DNA from: Nocardia coubleae NBRC 108252
Lineage (GTDB): Bacteria > Actinomycetota > Actinomycetes > Mycobacteriales > Mycobacteriaceae
Direction: 5' to 3'
DNA length: 64,000 nt
NCBI RefSeq assembly: GCF_001612805.1
Contig: NZ_BDBD01000011.1
Coordinates: 496,001-560,000 of the forward strand
How positions within the stretch are numbered: position 1 is the first letter of the stretch; every line of letters begins with the position of its first letter. The position numbers and the translations under genes were made by a program. This document shows positions 34,921 through 42,994 of the stretch, piece after piece. The notes under the pieces are model-generated. The model was given only the letters and a program-made list of their open reading frames with translations. It searched no databases and was not told the DNA's origin.

Positions 34921-36563
34921 CCACCGCGACCTACTGGGCCACGATCGACCGCTTCCGCGAATTCGCCCGCACCGAACCCGATCGCCCGGCGGTGATCTAC
35001 CCCGACGGCACCACCGCCGACGGCATGCCCGACTACCGGCGGGTCACCTACCGCGATCTCGACCGGTGGTCCGACGCCATCGCCGAACACCTGACGAGTT
35101 CCGGTGTCGGCAGCGGCACCCGCACCATCGTGCTGGTGCTGCCGAGCCCGGAGCTGTACGCGATCCTGTTCGCGCTGTTGAAGATCGGCGCGGTGCCGGT
35201 GGTGATCGACCCGGGCATGGGTGTGCGGCGCATGGTGCACTGCCTGCGCGCGGTCGAGGCCGAGGCGTTCATCGGGATCCCGCAGGCACACGCGCTGCGG
35301 GTGCTGTTCCCGCGCAGCTTCCGCCGGGTGCGCACCACCCTGACCGTCGGCCGCCGCTGGTTCTGGGGCGGACCCACCCTGCAATCGTGGGGCCGCACCC
35401 CGGCGGGTCTGCTGCCCGACCGTGCGCCCGCCGCCGAGGACGACCTGCTCATCATCGGTTTCACCACCGGAAGCACCGGCCCGGCCAAGGCGGTCGAACT
35501 CACCCACGGCAACCTCGCCGCCATGGTCGAGCAGGTGCACGCCGCGCGCGGGCACCTGCCGCCGGAGTCCTCGCTGGTCACCCTGCCGCTGGTGGGCGTA
35601 CTCGACTTGCTGCTCGGTTCCCGGTGTGTGCTGCCGCCGCTGATCCCCAGCAAGGTCGGTTCCACCGATCCGGCGCACGTGGTCGACGCGATCACCAAAT
35701 TCGGGGTGCGCACGATGTTCGCGTCGCCGGCCGTGTTGATCCCGCTGCTCGCCCACCTGCGCGCGCACCCCGTCGAACTCGACTCCCTGGTCAGCATCTT
35801 CTCCGGCGGCGCGCCGGTGCCCGCGTGGTGCATCGCCGGGCTGCGCGAGGTCTTGCGCCCCGATGTCGAGATCTTCGCGGGCTACGGTTCCACCGAGGCG
35901 CTGCCGATGACGACGATCGAATCGCGGGAATTGCTCGACGGCCTGGTCGAACGGGCCGCGAACGGTGAGGGCACCTGCATCGGACGCCCCACCGACAATG
36001 TCGAGGTGCGCCTCGTCGCCGTCACGGACGCCCCGATCGAGAATCTCGCCGACGCCGAACCCACCGACCGAATCGGCGAGATCGTCGTAGCCGGACCCAA
36101 TGTGAGCACCCGCTACTACTGGCCCGCCGAGGCCAATGCACTGGGCAAGATCGCCGATGGTGACCGGGTCTGGCACCGCACCGGCGACCTGGGCTGGATC
36201 GACGAGCAGGGCCGCGTGTGGTTCTGCGGGCGCAAGAGCCAGCGGTTGAGCACCACTGCGGGGCCGATGTTCACCGTGCAGGTCGAACAGGTCTTCAACG
36301 CTGTACGTGGTGTGTCGCGCACGGCGCTGGTCGGTGTCGGCCAACCCGGTGCGCACCGGCCGGTGCTGTGTGTAGAACTGGAGCCGGGTGCCGATGCGGT
36401 GGCCGTCGACCTGCGCCTGCGCGACCGCGCCGCCGCGTTCGACACCGCCGCACCGATCACCGATTTCCTCATCCACCCCGGCTTCCCGGTCGACATCCGG
36501 CACAACGCCAAGATCGGCCGCGAAGAACTCGCCCGTTGGGCAACGAAGAAGCTGAGCTCATGA
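34917..36563 (+). CDS. nltC: AMP-forming beta-lactone synthetase-like enzyme (OleC/NltC-like)
   Basis: Protein of 548 residues in the ANL adenylating family. The phosphate-binding loop is IIGFTTGSTGPAKAVEL, the adenine-binding motif GYGSTEALPMT, the ribose motif HRTGDLGWIDEQG, the hinge GRKSQR, and the C-terminal lysine region RHNAKIGREE. OleC, LstC and NltC share this layout and convert 2-alkyl-3-hydroxy acids to cis beta-lactones by adenylation and intramolecular ring closure. Plain long-chain fatty acid ligase is the alternative reading; the neighbours (two OleA-like and one OleD-like protein) favour the lactone synthetase. Overlaps flank it on both sides. Confidence 0.75.
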   Translation: MTTATYWATIDRFREFARTEPDRPAVIYPDGTTADGMPDYRRVTYRDLDRWSDAIAEHLTSSGVGSGTRTIVLVLPSPELYAILFALLKIGAVPVVIDPGMGVRRMVHCLRAVEAEAFIGIPQAHALRVLFPRSFRRVRTTLTVGRRWFWGGPTLQSWGRTPAGLLPDRAPAAEDDLLIIGFTTGSTGPAKAVELTHGNLAAMVEQVHAARGHLPPESSLVTLPLVGVLDLLLGSRCVLPPLIPSKVGSTDPAHVVDAITKFGVRTMFASPAVLIPLLAHLRAHPVELDSLVSIFSGGAPVPAWCIAGLREVLRPDVEIFAGYGSTEALPMTTIESRELLDGLVERAANGEGTCIGRPTDNVEVRLVAVTDAPIENLADAEPTDRIGEIVVAGPNVSTRYYWPAEANALGKIADGDRVWHRTGDLGWIDEQGRVWFCGRKSQRLSTTAGPMFTVQVEQVFNAVRGVSRTALVGVGQPGAHRPVLCVELEPGADAVAVDLRLRDRAAAFDTAAPITDFLIHPGFPVDIRHNAKIGREELARWATKKLSS

Positions 36564-37603
36564 AGATTCTCGTCACCGGCGCGTCCGGATTCCTCGGCGG
36601 CGCCATCGTGCGGGCCCTGGTTGCCGACGGTACGCACGACGTATCGATCCTGGTGCGGCGCACCAGTGTGCTCGACGACCTCGGCGCCGCTCGCGACGCC
36701 GTCACGATCGTCGAAGGCGACCTGACCGACGCCGACTCGCTGCGCCGCGCCGCCGACGGTGTGGACGCCGTCATCCACAGCGCGGCCCGCGTCGACGAAC
36801 GCGGCACTCGAGCCCAGTTCTGGGTGGAGAACGTGCGCGCCACCGAACTGCTCCTCGACGCCGCCCGCCGCGGCGGTGCGCACCGATTCGTGTTCATCTC
36901 CAGTCCCAGTGCCCTGATGGACCGTGACGGCGGCGACCAGATCGACGTCGACGAGTCGCTGCCCTATCCGCGCCGCTACCTCAATCACTATTCCGAGACG
37001 AAGGCGACGGCCGAACAGGCTGTGCTCGCCGCGAACACCGCCGAATTCAGCACCGTGGCCTTGCGTCCGCGCGCGATCTGGGGTGCCGGTGACCGGTCGG
37101 GCCCGATCGTGCGGTTGCTCGCCCGCACCGCCGACGGTGCCCTGCCCGACCTGTCGTACGGCCGGACGATCGAGGCGTCGCTGTGCCATGTGGACAATAT
37201 CGTCCACGCCTGCCTGCTCGCGCTGAGCGCCGAGAACATCGGTGGCAAGGCGTATTTCATCGCCGATGCCGAGAAGACCGATGTGTGGGGGTTCCTCGGT
37301 GAGGTCGCCGAGGGGCTCGGCCTCCAGCGGCCGACGCGCAGGCCGAATCCGCGTGTCCTCGCCGCCGTTGTCGCGGCCATCGAGGCGGTGTGGCGGATTC
37401 CGGCCGTCGCGCGGCGCTGGTCGCCGCCGCTGTCGCGCTACGCCGTCGCCCTGATGACCCGCACCGCCACCTACGACACCCGCGCGGCCCGTGCGGACCT
37501 CGGCTACCGCCCGGTCGTCGACCGTGCCACCGGCCTGTCCACCTTCTCGGCCTGGCTCGACGACCAGGGCGGCATCGAGTCGCTCGCCGGGCACCTGCGG
37601 TAA
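36560..37603 (+). CDS. nltD: OleD-like 2-alkyl-3-ketoacid reductase (NltD-like)
   Basis: Protein of 347 residues, an extended short-chain dehydrogenase of the 3-beta-hydroxysteroid dehydrogenase branch. The cofactor loop is MKILVTGASGFLGGAIVRAL, DLTDADSL follows, and the catalytic YxxxK is in NHYSETKATAEQ. OleD, LstD and NltD of this type reduce the 3-keto group of the condensed acid with NADPH, giving the substrate of the lactone synthetase. It overlaps nltC by four bases. A C-terminal hydrophobic stretch could touch the membrane or the OleBCD-like assembly. Confidence 0.78.
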   Translation: MKILVTGASGFLGGAIVRALVADGTHDVSILVRRTSVLDDLGAARDAVTIVEGDLTDADSLRRAADGVDAVIHSAARVDERGTRAQFWVENVRATELLLDAARRGGAHRFVFISSPSALMDRDGGDQIDVDESLPYPRRYLNHYSETKATAEQAVLAANTAEFSTVALRPRAIWGAGDRSGPIVRLLARTADGALPDLSYGRTIEASLCHVDNIVHACLLALSAENIGGKAYFIADAEKTDVWGFLGEVAEGLGLQRPTRRPNPRVLAAVVAAIEAVWRIPAVARRWSPPLSRYAVALMTRTATYDTRAARADLGYRPVVDRATGLSTFSAWLDDQGGIESLAGHLR

Positions 37604-37619
37604 AACCCGAGAGGCAATC

Positions 37620-38816
37620 ATGAACGGCGACTCCGTCTTCCGTCGACCCGTGACGACCACCGAACGCATGTATTTCCCCATGCGCACCCTCGCCCCGCCC
37701 TTTCTCATGCAGCTCGTCGTGCCGGGTGAGGGCACGATCGACCCGCAGCGCTTGCGCCAGGCAGTTGCTGCGGCGGCGGACGTGACACCGGGCGCGCGGC
37801 TGCGCAGGCAGGGCGATATCTGGGTGGACAGCGGCATCGCCCCCGCCGTCCGGGTGGTGGACGACCACGAATTCTGTTATCCCGCACTGGAATCCGATCC
37901 GGTACTCACCAGCGACATCGGGCCGACCCCGGATGCCACCGTCGAGGTGCTGCTGCTCACCGCGACCACACCGACCCTGGTATTCCGCGTGTTCCACGGC
38001 GTGATGGACGGTATGGGCATGGTGCTGTGGGCGACCAATGTGCTGCGCGCGCTGCGTGGCGCCGACCCTGTTCCGCAACCGGACCCGGTGGCCGATCAGC
38101 AACTTGTCGACCGGGTCGGTGCGCCGGGCAAGCCGACTCCGATGATTCCGCGCTACCGCAGCGCCGTGGGGCGCGGCAGGCAGCGGCGCGGCACCGCCCG
38201 GCATCTGCTGCGGCACCGGCGCGTACAGGCCGCGGGACCCGGTGCGCTGGCTCGTGTCTGCGCCCTGCTGGCCGCCGAGACCCCGGGAACTTCCCGGATC
38301 ATGATGCCCGTCGACCTGCGCCGTCACGATCCGGCGATGCGCTCGACCGCCAATCTCGCGCTGCCACTGTTCCTCGACATCGCACCGGGCCAGGACTGGA
38401 CGCAGGTCAAAGACGACATCAAAGCCGGGCTCGCGCAGCGGCGGGAACTGAATCAGCTGGCCAACACCCGCATCACCCTGGTCCCGGACCCGGTCAATCG
38501 GGCAGTGCTGCGGACGACGAACTGGCTCGGCGCGCGGCTGGGCCGCAACCTGGCCTCGGCCACCGTCTCCCACATGGGCCGATTCACCTCCGACGACCTC
38601 GCGGTCCCCGGTTTCCGGCCCACCGGCCTGTTCGTGCTCCCCCAGCACAGCGTCGCCATGCCGTTGCTGTTCGGCCTCACCGAATTCGACGGCCACACCG
38701 AGCTCACCGTGTCGGCCCGCAACGGTGCCGGGATCGAAGCACGGCTGGAAGCCCTGCTCGACCGGATCGTCGCGATGCTGGAAGCCGAACTACCCGTGGT
38801 GGATTCGGCGCGGTGA
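37620..38816 (+). CDS. Third HxxxD acyltransferase-like protein of the locus
   Basis: Protein of 398 residues with the superfamily motif in VFRVFHGVMDGMGMVLW, carrying histidine, aspartate and glycine. A second conserved block, RIMMPVDLRRHDPAMRSTAN, resembles the PVDxR motif of condensation- and PapA-like proteins. The GTG of the MMPL gene overlaps its stop. It follows the OleD-like gene by 16 bases. Because it ends the nlt-like set and precedes a lipid exporter, the simplest idea is a late acylation of the lactone product or its tailoring; that is inference. Confidence 0.7.
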   Translation: MNGDSVFRRPVTTTERMYFPMRTLAPPFLMQLVVPGEGTIDPQRLRQAVAAAADVTPGARLRRQGDIWVDSGIAPAVRVVDDHEFCYPALESDPVLTSDIGPTPDATVEVLLLTATTPTLVFRVFHGVMDGMGMVLWATNVLRALRGADPVPQPDPVADQQLVDRVGAPGKPTPMIPRYRSAVGRGRQRRGTARHLLRHRRVQAAGPGALARVCALLAAETPGTSRIMMPVDLRRHDPAMRSTANLALPLFLDIAPGQDWTQVKDDIKAGLAQRRELNQLANTRITLVPDPVNRAVLRTTNWLGARLGRNLASATVSHMGRFTSDDLAVPGFRPTGLFVLPQHSVAMPLLFGLTEFDGHTELTVSARNGAGIEARLEALLDRIVAMLEAELPVVDSAR

Positions 38817-40894
38817 CCACACTCGCCCGGTTCGTCACGGCCCGGCCGCGCACCGTCCTCGCCGTGGTCGTGGTGTTCATCGGGTTGTGCGCCGCATACG
38901 GTGCGACGGTGACCGAACGCCTCAGTGCGGGCGGGTTCATCGACGGCGGCAGCGAATCCGCCCTGGTCGACCGCTTCGTCACCGAACAGCTCGGCCCGCA
39001 GAGCCCCGATGTGGTCGCGCTCTACACCGCACCCGAGGGACGCACGATCGACGAGATCGGCCCGCAGGTGCGCACCGCCGTCGACCGCATCGACCCGGCG
39101 CTGCTCGCCCGGCCCGTGGAGAGTTACTGGTCGGCAGTGGTGCCGCGCAAGAACTTCCTGGTCTCCGAGGACCGCAGGCACGCGGTGGCCGTGGTGTACA
39201 CCGCCGGTGACGACACCGCCCGCATCGCCGCCTATCCCGCTGTCGCCGAGGCCCTGCGGGTGCCCGGTGTCGAAACCCGGCTGTCGGGCTACAGCGCGCT
39301 CAATGCCGAGATCATCGACCGGTCCCAGCGTGATCTCGTTGTGGCCGAGTCGATTTCGCTGCCGTTGACACTTCTGGTGTTGGTGCTGGTGTTCGGCGGC
39401 ATCGCGGCGGGCGCATTGCCGGTGGTGGTCGGCATGCTCGCCGTCGGTGGTGCGCTCGGTGCCATCCGATTGCTGACCGAAGTCACCGAGGTCACCACTT
39501 TCGCGGTCAATATCGCGTCCCTACTCGGGCTCGGCATGGCCATCGACTACGGGCTGTTCCTGGTGAACCGGTTCCGCGAGGAATACGGTGCGGGCGGGGA
39601 TATCGGCGCCGCGGTCGGCCGGACGATGGCCAGTGCCGGTCGCACGATCGCTGTGTCGGCGGCGCTGCTGATCTGCGCGTTCGCGGGCACCTTCGTCTTC
39701 CCGCAAGCCGTGCTCCGCTCGCTCGGTATCGGCGCGGTGGCGGCGGTCGCATTGGCCGCGGCCCTGTCGCTCACGGTGCTGCCGGCGTTGCTCGTGCTCT
39801 TCGGCGCCCGCGTCGGGCGCGCGAAACCGACCACACGCACCGAGCACTTCTGGGGTCGGGTGGTCGACGCGGTGCTACGCAGGCCGGGAACGGTGACGAT
39901 CGCCGTCGGCGCGATCCTGCTCGTCCTCGCCGCACCGCTGGCCGGTATCCGCCTCGGCGAGATCGACCACCGCGCCTTGCCCGCCGACAGCCCGATGCGT
40001 CACACGGTCGAGGAGCTGACCGCACAATTCCCCGCGGCGGCGAGCGGGGCGACGGTGCTGCTGCGCGGTCTGGACGGCCCACCGCAATCGGCGGCCGTGT
40101 CGGGCGCGCTCGACGCGATCGGCGGCGTCGCGGGTGTCGACGATGTCGTCCAGGTGGGACGCGACGACGATTTCGTCGTCCTCCACGTCTTCCTCACCCA
40201 CGCCGACCGCAGTGAAGAGGCCATCGCCGCCGTCCGCGCCATCCGCGAGCTGCCCGTACCGGGCGCCACCACGGTCGAGGTAGGCGGTGACACCGCGGCC
40301 ACCCTGGACAGTGTGGACGCGACCCTGGATCGGCTGCCGCTGATGATCGCGGTGATGGTGCTGGTCACGATGGTGCTGCTCACCGTGGCGTTCCGCTCGG
40401 TGATCCTGCCGCTCAAAGCCGTGGCCATGGCGTTTCTCAGCTTGGCCGCCACTTTCGGGGTGCTCACCTGGATCTTCGTCGGCGGTCACGGTGCGAGCCT
40501 GCTCGGCATCAGTCACGGGCCGCTGCCGGCGGGCATGACGGTGCTCATCATCGCGGTGGTTTTCGGGTTGTCCACCGATTACGAGGTGTTCCTGCTGTCA
40601 CGGATGGCCGAGGCGCACCGCGCGGGCGCGGACACGGCGACGGCGGTGCGCGTCGGCACCGTGCGGACGGCCCGGGTCATCACCGCCGCCGCCGTGTTGC
40701 TCGTTCTGGTTACCGGCGCGTTCGCGCTGTCACCGCTCACGCCCATGCGTCTGCTGGGCATCGGCATGATCATCGCCCTGATCCTCGATGCCACCCTGGT
40801 GCGCATGCTGCTGGTTCCCGCCCTGGTCCAGCTCATGGGACCGGCGAACTGGTGGTTGCCGCGACTATCGTGGAGGCGTGGGCATCATGGGTGA
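38813..40894 (+). CDS. MMPL/RND-family lipid transporter
   Basis: Protein of 693 residues with twelve predicted membrane helices arranged as two repeats. Each repeat begins with one helix (LAVVVVFIGLCAAYG; VTIAVGAILLVLAAP), then an extracytoplasmic loop, then a five-helix block. The transmembrane motifs LGLGMAIDYGLFLVNRFREE and VVFGLSTDYEVFLLSRMAEA hold the conserved aspartate-tyrosine pairs of the proton relay. Mycobacterial homologues move trehalose monomycolate, glycolipids or siderophores across the inner membrane. It is the last large gene of the operon and most likely exports the product or a precursor. Confidence 0.88.
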   Translation: MTTLARFVTARPRTVLAVVVVFIGLCAAYGATVTERLSAGGFIDGGSESALVDRFVTEQLGPQSPDVVALYTAPEGRTIDEIGPQVRTAVDRIDPALLARPVESYWSAVVPRKNFLVSEDRRHAVAVVYTAGDDTARIAAYPAVAEALRVPGVETRLSGYSALNAEIIDRSQRDLVVAESISLPLTLLVLVLVFGGIAAGALPVVVGMLAVGGALGAIRLLTEVTEVTTFAVNIASLLGLGMAIDYGLFLVNRFREEYGAGGDIGAAVGRTMASAGRTIAVSAALLICAFAGTFVFPQAVLRSLGIGAVAAVALAAALSLTVLPALLVLFGARVGRAKPTTRTEHFWGRVVDAVLRRPGTVTIAVGAILLVLAAPLAGIRLGEIDHRALPADSPMRHTVEELTAQFPAAASGATVLLRGLDGPPQSAAVSGALDAIGGVAGVDDVVQVGRDDDFVVLHVFLTHADRSEEAIAAVRAIRELPVPGATTVEVGGDTAATLDSVDATLDRLPLMIAVMVLVTMVLLTVAFRSVILPLKAVAMAFLSLAATFGVLTWIFVGGHGASLLGISHGPLPAGMTVLIIAVVFGLSTDYEVFLLSRMAEAHRAGADTATAVRVGTVRTARVITAAAVLLVLVTGAFALSPLTPMRLLGIGMIIALILDATLVRMLLVPALVQLMGPANWWLPRLSWRRGHHG

Positions 40895-41033
40895 AATGTT
40901 TCCTGGCAAGAAGCTGCAGCACGAGGGCAGCGGTGACAGCGACGGCCAGGGCCGCGAACCCCACCTCGATCTCGACCTCGACGCCGGTGTCGTCCGTCTG
41001 ACGGCACCGGAGGCCGAGCCGACCGAGGACTAG
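40887..41033 (+). CDS. Small hypothetical protein, 48 residues
   Basis: The reading frame MGEMFPGKKLQHEGSGDS continues through an acidic LDLDLDAGVVRL segment. ATG 40887 lies inside the last codons of the MMPL gene and has a GGAGG about ten bases upstream, hence the call. Short FPGKKLQHE-type proteins recur in actinobacteria, but I do not know a function. Translation may be coupled to the transporter. Its stop shares four bases with the stop of the convergent 41030 gene. Confidence 0.5.
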   Translation: MGEMFPGKKLQHEGSGDSDGQGREPHLDLDLDAGVVRLTAPEAEPTED

Positions 41034-41722
41034 CGCGGCGAACCGGCCAGCGCGGTCCCCGCACCGAGGCGTTCGAGCAGCGGATGCGGGTCGCGCGACA
41101 ACTCGGCGGACACCACTTCCGACCAGTCGTACCGGCCGTTCTCGCACACCAACTCGACCAGCGACAACGACGAGACCGTGTCGTCGAGGGTGAAGTCGGC
41201 GAACCCGTCGGCGGCGAGCGCGTTCTCGATCTCGCCGACCGGCACCGGTGTCTTCGTGTAGGCCAGCGCCAGGTACGGGAGCAACGGCTCACCGAACTCG
41301 GGAACACGCTCCCGGATCCAGACGTCGGTCAACGCGCGGGTGAGGTCCTCACGGACACGCAGCAACTCCTCGGGCAACGCGATGGGTAATCGCACCCCGT
41401 CGGCGGCGACCACCGGCGGGCCGAAGGTGATGGGAAACGGCGCGTGCTCGGCGAGCAGGCTGCGCGAACCCTCGACCAGACGGGCCAGATCGACGCCCTT
41501 CACCCCGTCGACGAAGCCCACGCCCTGCACTTCCACCCGCAGACGCGGCGCGTCGACTTGTTCGAGACCGGGCACCCGCGCCACAGTAGGGGCGAAGATC
41601 TCCACGAGCTTGTCGGCGACGGGCTGCGTCGGCATCACCTGCCAGTCGTAGAAGGAACGGCCCGGGGTCCACCCCGGCCGCCACCACCAGCGACTCGCCG
41701 TCGTCATCGCGCTCATGTCCAT
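41030..41722 (-). CDS. 2'-5' RNA ligase (2H)-like protein with degenerate motifs
   Basis: Protein of 230 residues; the longer frame to 41794 lacks a better start. The overall pattern (a WQVMPTQPVADKLVEIF start, a central RLRVEVQGVGFVD, a LPYLALAYTKTP near the end) resembles the 2'-5' RNA ligase/2H phosphoesterase family, whose two HxT/S motifs usually read HVTVQGVGF and PHVSLAY. Here both histidines appear replaced (arginine and tyrosine), so the protein may have lost activity or taken another role. This is a by-eye alignment. It converges on the small gene at the end of the lipid operon. Confidence 0.5.
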   Translation of the reverse strand: MDMSAMTTASRWWWRPGWTPGRSFYDWQVMPTQPVADKLVEIFAPTVARVPGLEQVDAPRLRVEVQGVGFVDGVKGVDLARLVEGSRSLLAEHAPFPITFGPPVVAADGVRLPIALPEELLRVREDLTRALTDVWIRERVPEFGEPLLPYLALAYTKTPVPVGEIENALAADGFADFTLDDTVSSLSLVELVCENGRYDWSEVVSAELSRDPHPLLERLGAGTALAGSPR

Positions 41723-41844
41723 GTCTCGCACCTCCGCCTGCGATGCCTGGCTACCCTCTCGGTAAAGAACTACCCCGCCGAGATCACGGACCAACCCGAC
41801 GAGACCGATCCGTTGCCGGTTCGAATCCCGATTACACTCATCGC

Positions 41845-42186
41845 ATGTCTGTTCGACGGCGGATCACGCTCCTCGCGTTCGCCCTGCTGCTCCCCCTCTC
41901 CGCCACCGCCTGCACCGTCACCGGGCCGGGAACCACCTCCGAATGCACCGTCAGCGGTTGCACCGTGACCTTCGACCGAGGCGTGAACGCCAAGGCGTCG
42001 GTACTCGGCATCGACGCCGAACTGGTCGCCGTGAACGGCAATATCGTCACCCTGCGCATCGGCGGTCAGGAAGTGACCGTGCCCGCCGGGGAATCCCAGC
42101 CCGCGCAAGGGATGGACGTGCGCGTCAGCGAGGTCACCGACGAGAAGGTCGTCGTCGTGCTCTCCACCGGCCTCAACCAGAACTGA
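41845..42186 (+). CDS. Small predicted lipoprotein
   Basis: Protein of 113 residues. The leader MSVRRRITLLAFALLLPLSA is followed by the lipobox LSATAC, so it should be lipidated and exported. The mature part contains CTVSGCTVTFDR and the GGQEVTVPAGESQPA segment, which look like small beta-strands; two further cysteines may form a disulfide. The function is unknown. It stands alone between two convergent or divergent neighbours and has no obvious partner. Confidence 0.7.
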   Translation: MSVRRRITLLAFALLLPLSATACTVTGPGTTSECTVSGCTVTFDRGVNAKASVLGIDAELVAVNGNIVTLRIGGQEVTVPAGESQPAQGMDVRVSEVTDEKVVVVLSTGLNQN

Positions 42187-42212
42187 CGCACCGAAACGGT
42201 TGTGCGCCACGC

Positions 42213-42584
42213 TCATCCGAGCACGTTGGGTTGATCGAGGATCCAGCGCCATGTCCCGTCGGGCTGCCTGCGCGCCACTTCGACGGTCGCCCCGGTACCG
42301 CCGGGCAGTCGGGAGGACGTGAGCGCGAGGTCGCCCGCGCGTAATGCCGGTGCCTGCGGGCCGGGCTGGAACACCGGACGGTCGGCGACGAGCCGGGCGT
42401 AGGCGGCCCTGATCTCCTCGATCCCGGTGGCGACAACACCGTCGGGCAACGCGAGTACCGCGTCGCTCTCGTACAGCTCGACCAGGCCGTCCACATCGCC
42501 GGCGTTCAACCGTTCGACCACCAGTCTGCTCAGATCCTCCGGGCGCCTCGCCCGTTCCCTGGCACCCTCGATACTGTCGGTCAT
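42213..42584 (-). CDS. SnoaL-like (NTF2 fold) protein
   Basis: Protein of 123 residues with the compact alpha+beta SnoaL/nuclear transport factor 2 fold. Landmarks are DLSRLVVERLNAGDVDGLVELY, YESDAVLALPDGV in the first helix-strand unit, and the ending DGTWRWILDQPNVLG. Members are ligand-binding or isomerase-type proteins with varied roles. ATG 42584 has a GAGGAGG before it. It is transcribed after, and in the same direction as, a 33-residue peptide gene, but a hairpin (42658-42695) separates the two. Confidence 0.75.
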   Translation of the reverse strand: MTDSIEGARERARRPEDLSRLVVERLNAGDVDGLVELYESDAVLALPDGVVATGIEEIRAAYARLVADRPVFQPGPQAPALRAGDLALTSSRLPGGTGATVEVARRQPDGTWRWILDQPNVLG

Positions 42585-42657
42585 CGTCACCCTCCTCGAC
42601 TCGGGTTGTGCGCCAACGGTAGCGCCGGGGTACGACACAAACCCGCCCCGGAAACCA

Positions 42658-42695
42658 CGAAACCCCCGAAAACCCAAGGGCCTTCGGAGGTTTCG
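42658..42695 (-). terminator. Hairpin terminator after the small peptide gene
   Basis: Reading the plus strand, CGAAACC-C-CCGAA and TTCGG-A-GGTTTCG pair around a 12-base loop that itself contains CCC/GGG. On the minus strand it lies 25 bases past the stop of the 33-residue gene. No clear U-tract follows, so it may attenuate rather than fully stop transcription. Confidence 0.55.
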
Positions 42696-42720
42696 TAGAC
42701 AAATATGGTGTATCAGCCGA

Positions 42721-42822
42721 TCACAGCGGCGGGAACCCCGACGATCCGGTCGCCATCCAGTTCCAGAACTCCGCAGCGCGGTTCGTCACCAAAGCGATGA
42801 CGTCGAGGACAGTGCTTCCCAT
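42721..42822 (-). CDS. 33-residue peptide gene with promoter and terminator
   Basis: The open frame gives MGSTVLDVIALVTNRAAEF, then WNWMATGSSGFPPL and a stop. GAAGGAAG about five bases before the ATG is an excellent ribosome-binding site. A -10 TATGGT and -35 TTGTGC lie about 40 to 65 bases upstream and a hairpin follows the stop. The peptide is amphipathic with three aromatic residues in a short run (FWNW), which would suit a membrane- or pore-associated peptide such as the short porins of corynebacteria. That comparison is only by size and composition. Confidence 0.55.
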   Translation of the reverse strand: MGSTVLDVIALVTNRAAEFWNWMATGSSGFPPL

Positions 42823-42859
42823 TGTCTTCCTTCATCCGAACGAACACTCTTGCGTCCTC

Positions 42860-42894
42860 ACCATAGCAACCGGCTTCGAGTGCACAACGTTGTG
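42860..42894 (-). promoter_or_regulatory. Promoter and palindrome of the 33-residue peptide gene
   Basis: On the minus strand, TTGTGC (42882-42887) and TATGGT (42860-42865) are separated by 16 bases. A perfect 12-base palindrome, CACAACGTTGTG, at 42883-42894 covers the -35 side, as an operator would. The ATG is 37 bases beyond the -10. Confidence 0.45.
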
Positions 42895-42994
42895 ATAACG
42901 GACAGATGACAACGCACTTCGCTGAACAACGTCGAGGCGAACCGCATCCGGCCACGCAGACGTCGCGGCCGGATGCCTTGCGGCACAGTCCGAC

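Noticed and set aside
42713..42955. 80-residue minus-strand frame overlapping the small peptide gene
   Set aside because: Rich in cysteine and arginine with no start context; the 33-residue frame in another phase has promoter, ribosome-binding site and terminator.
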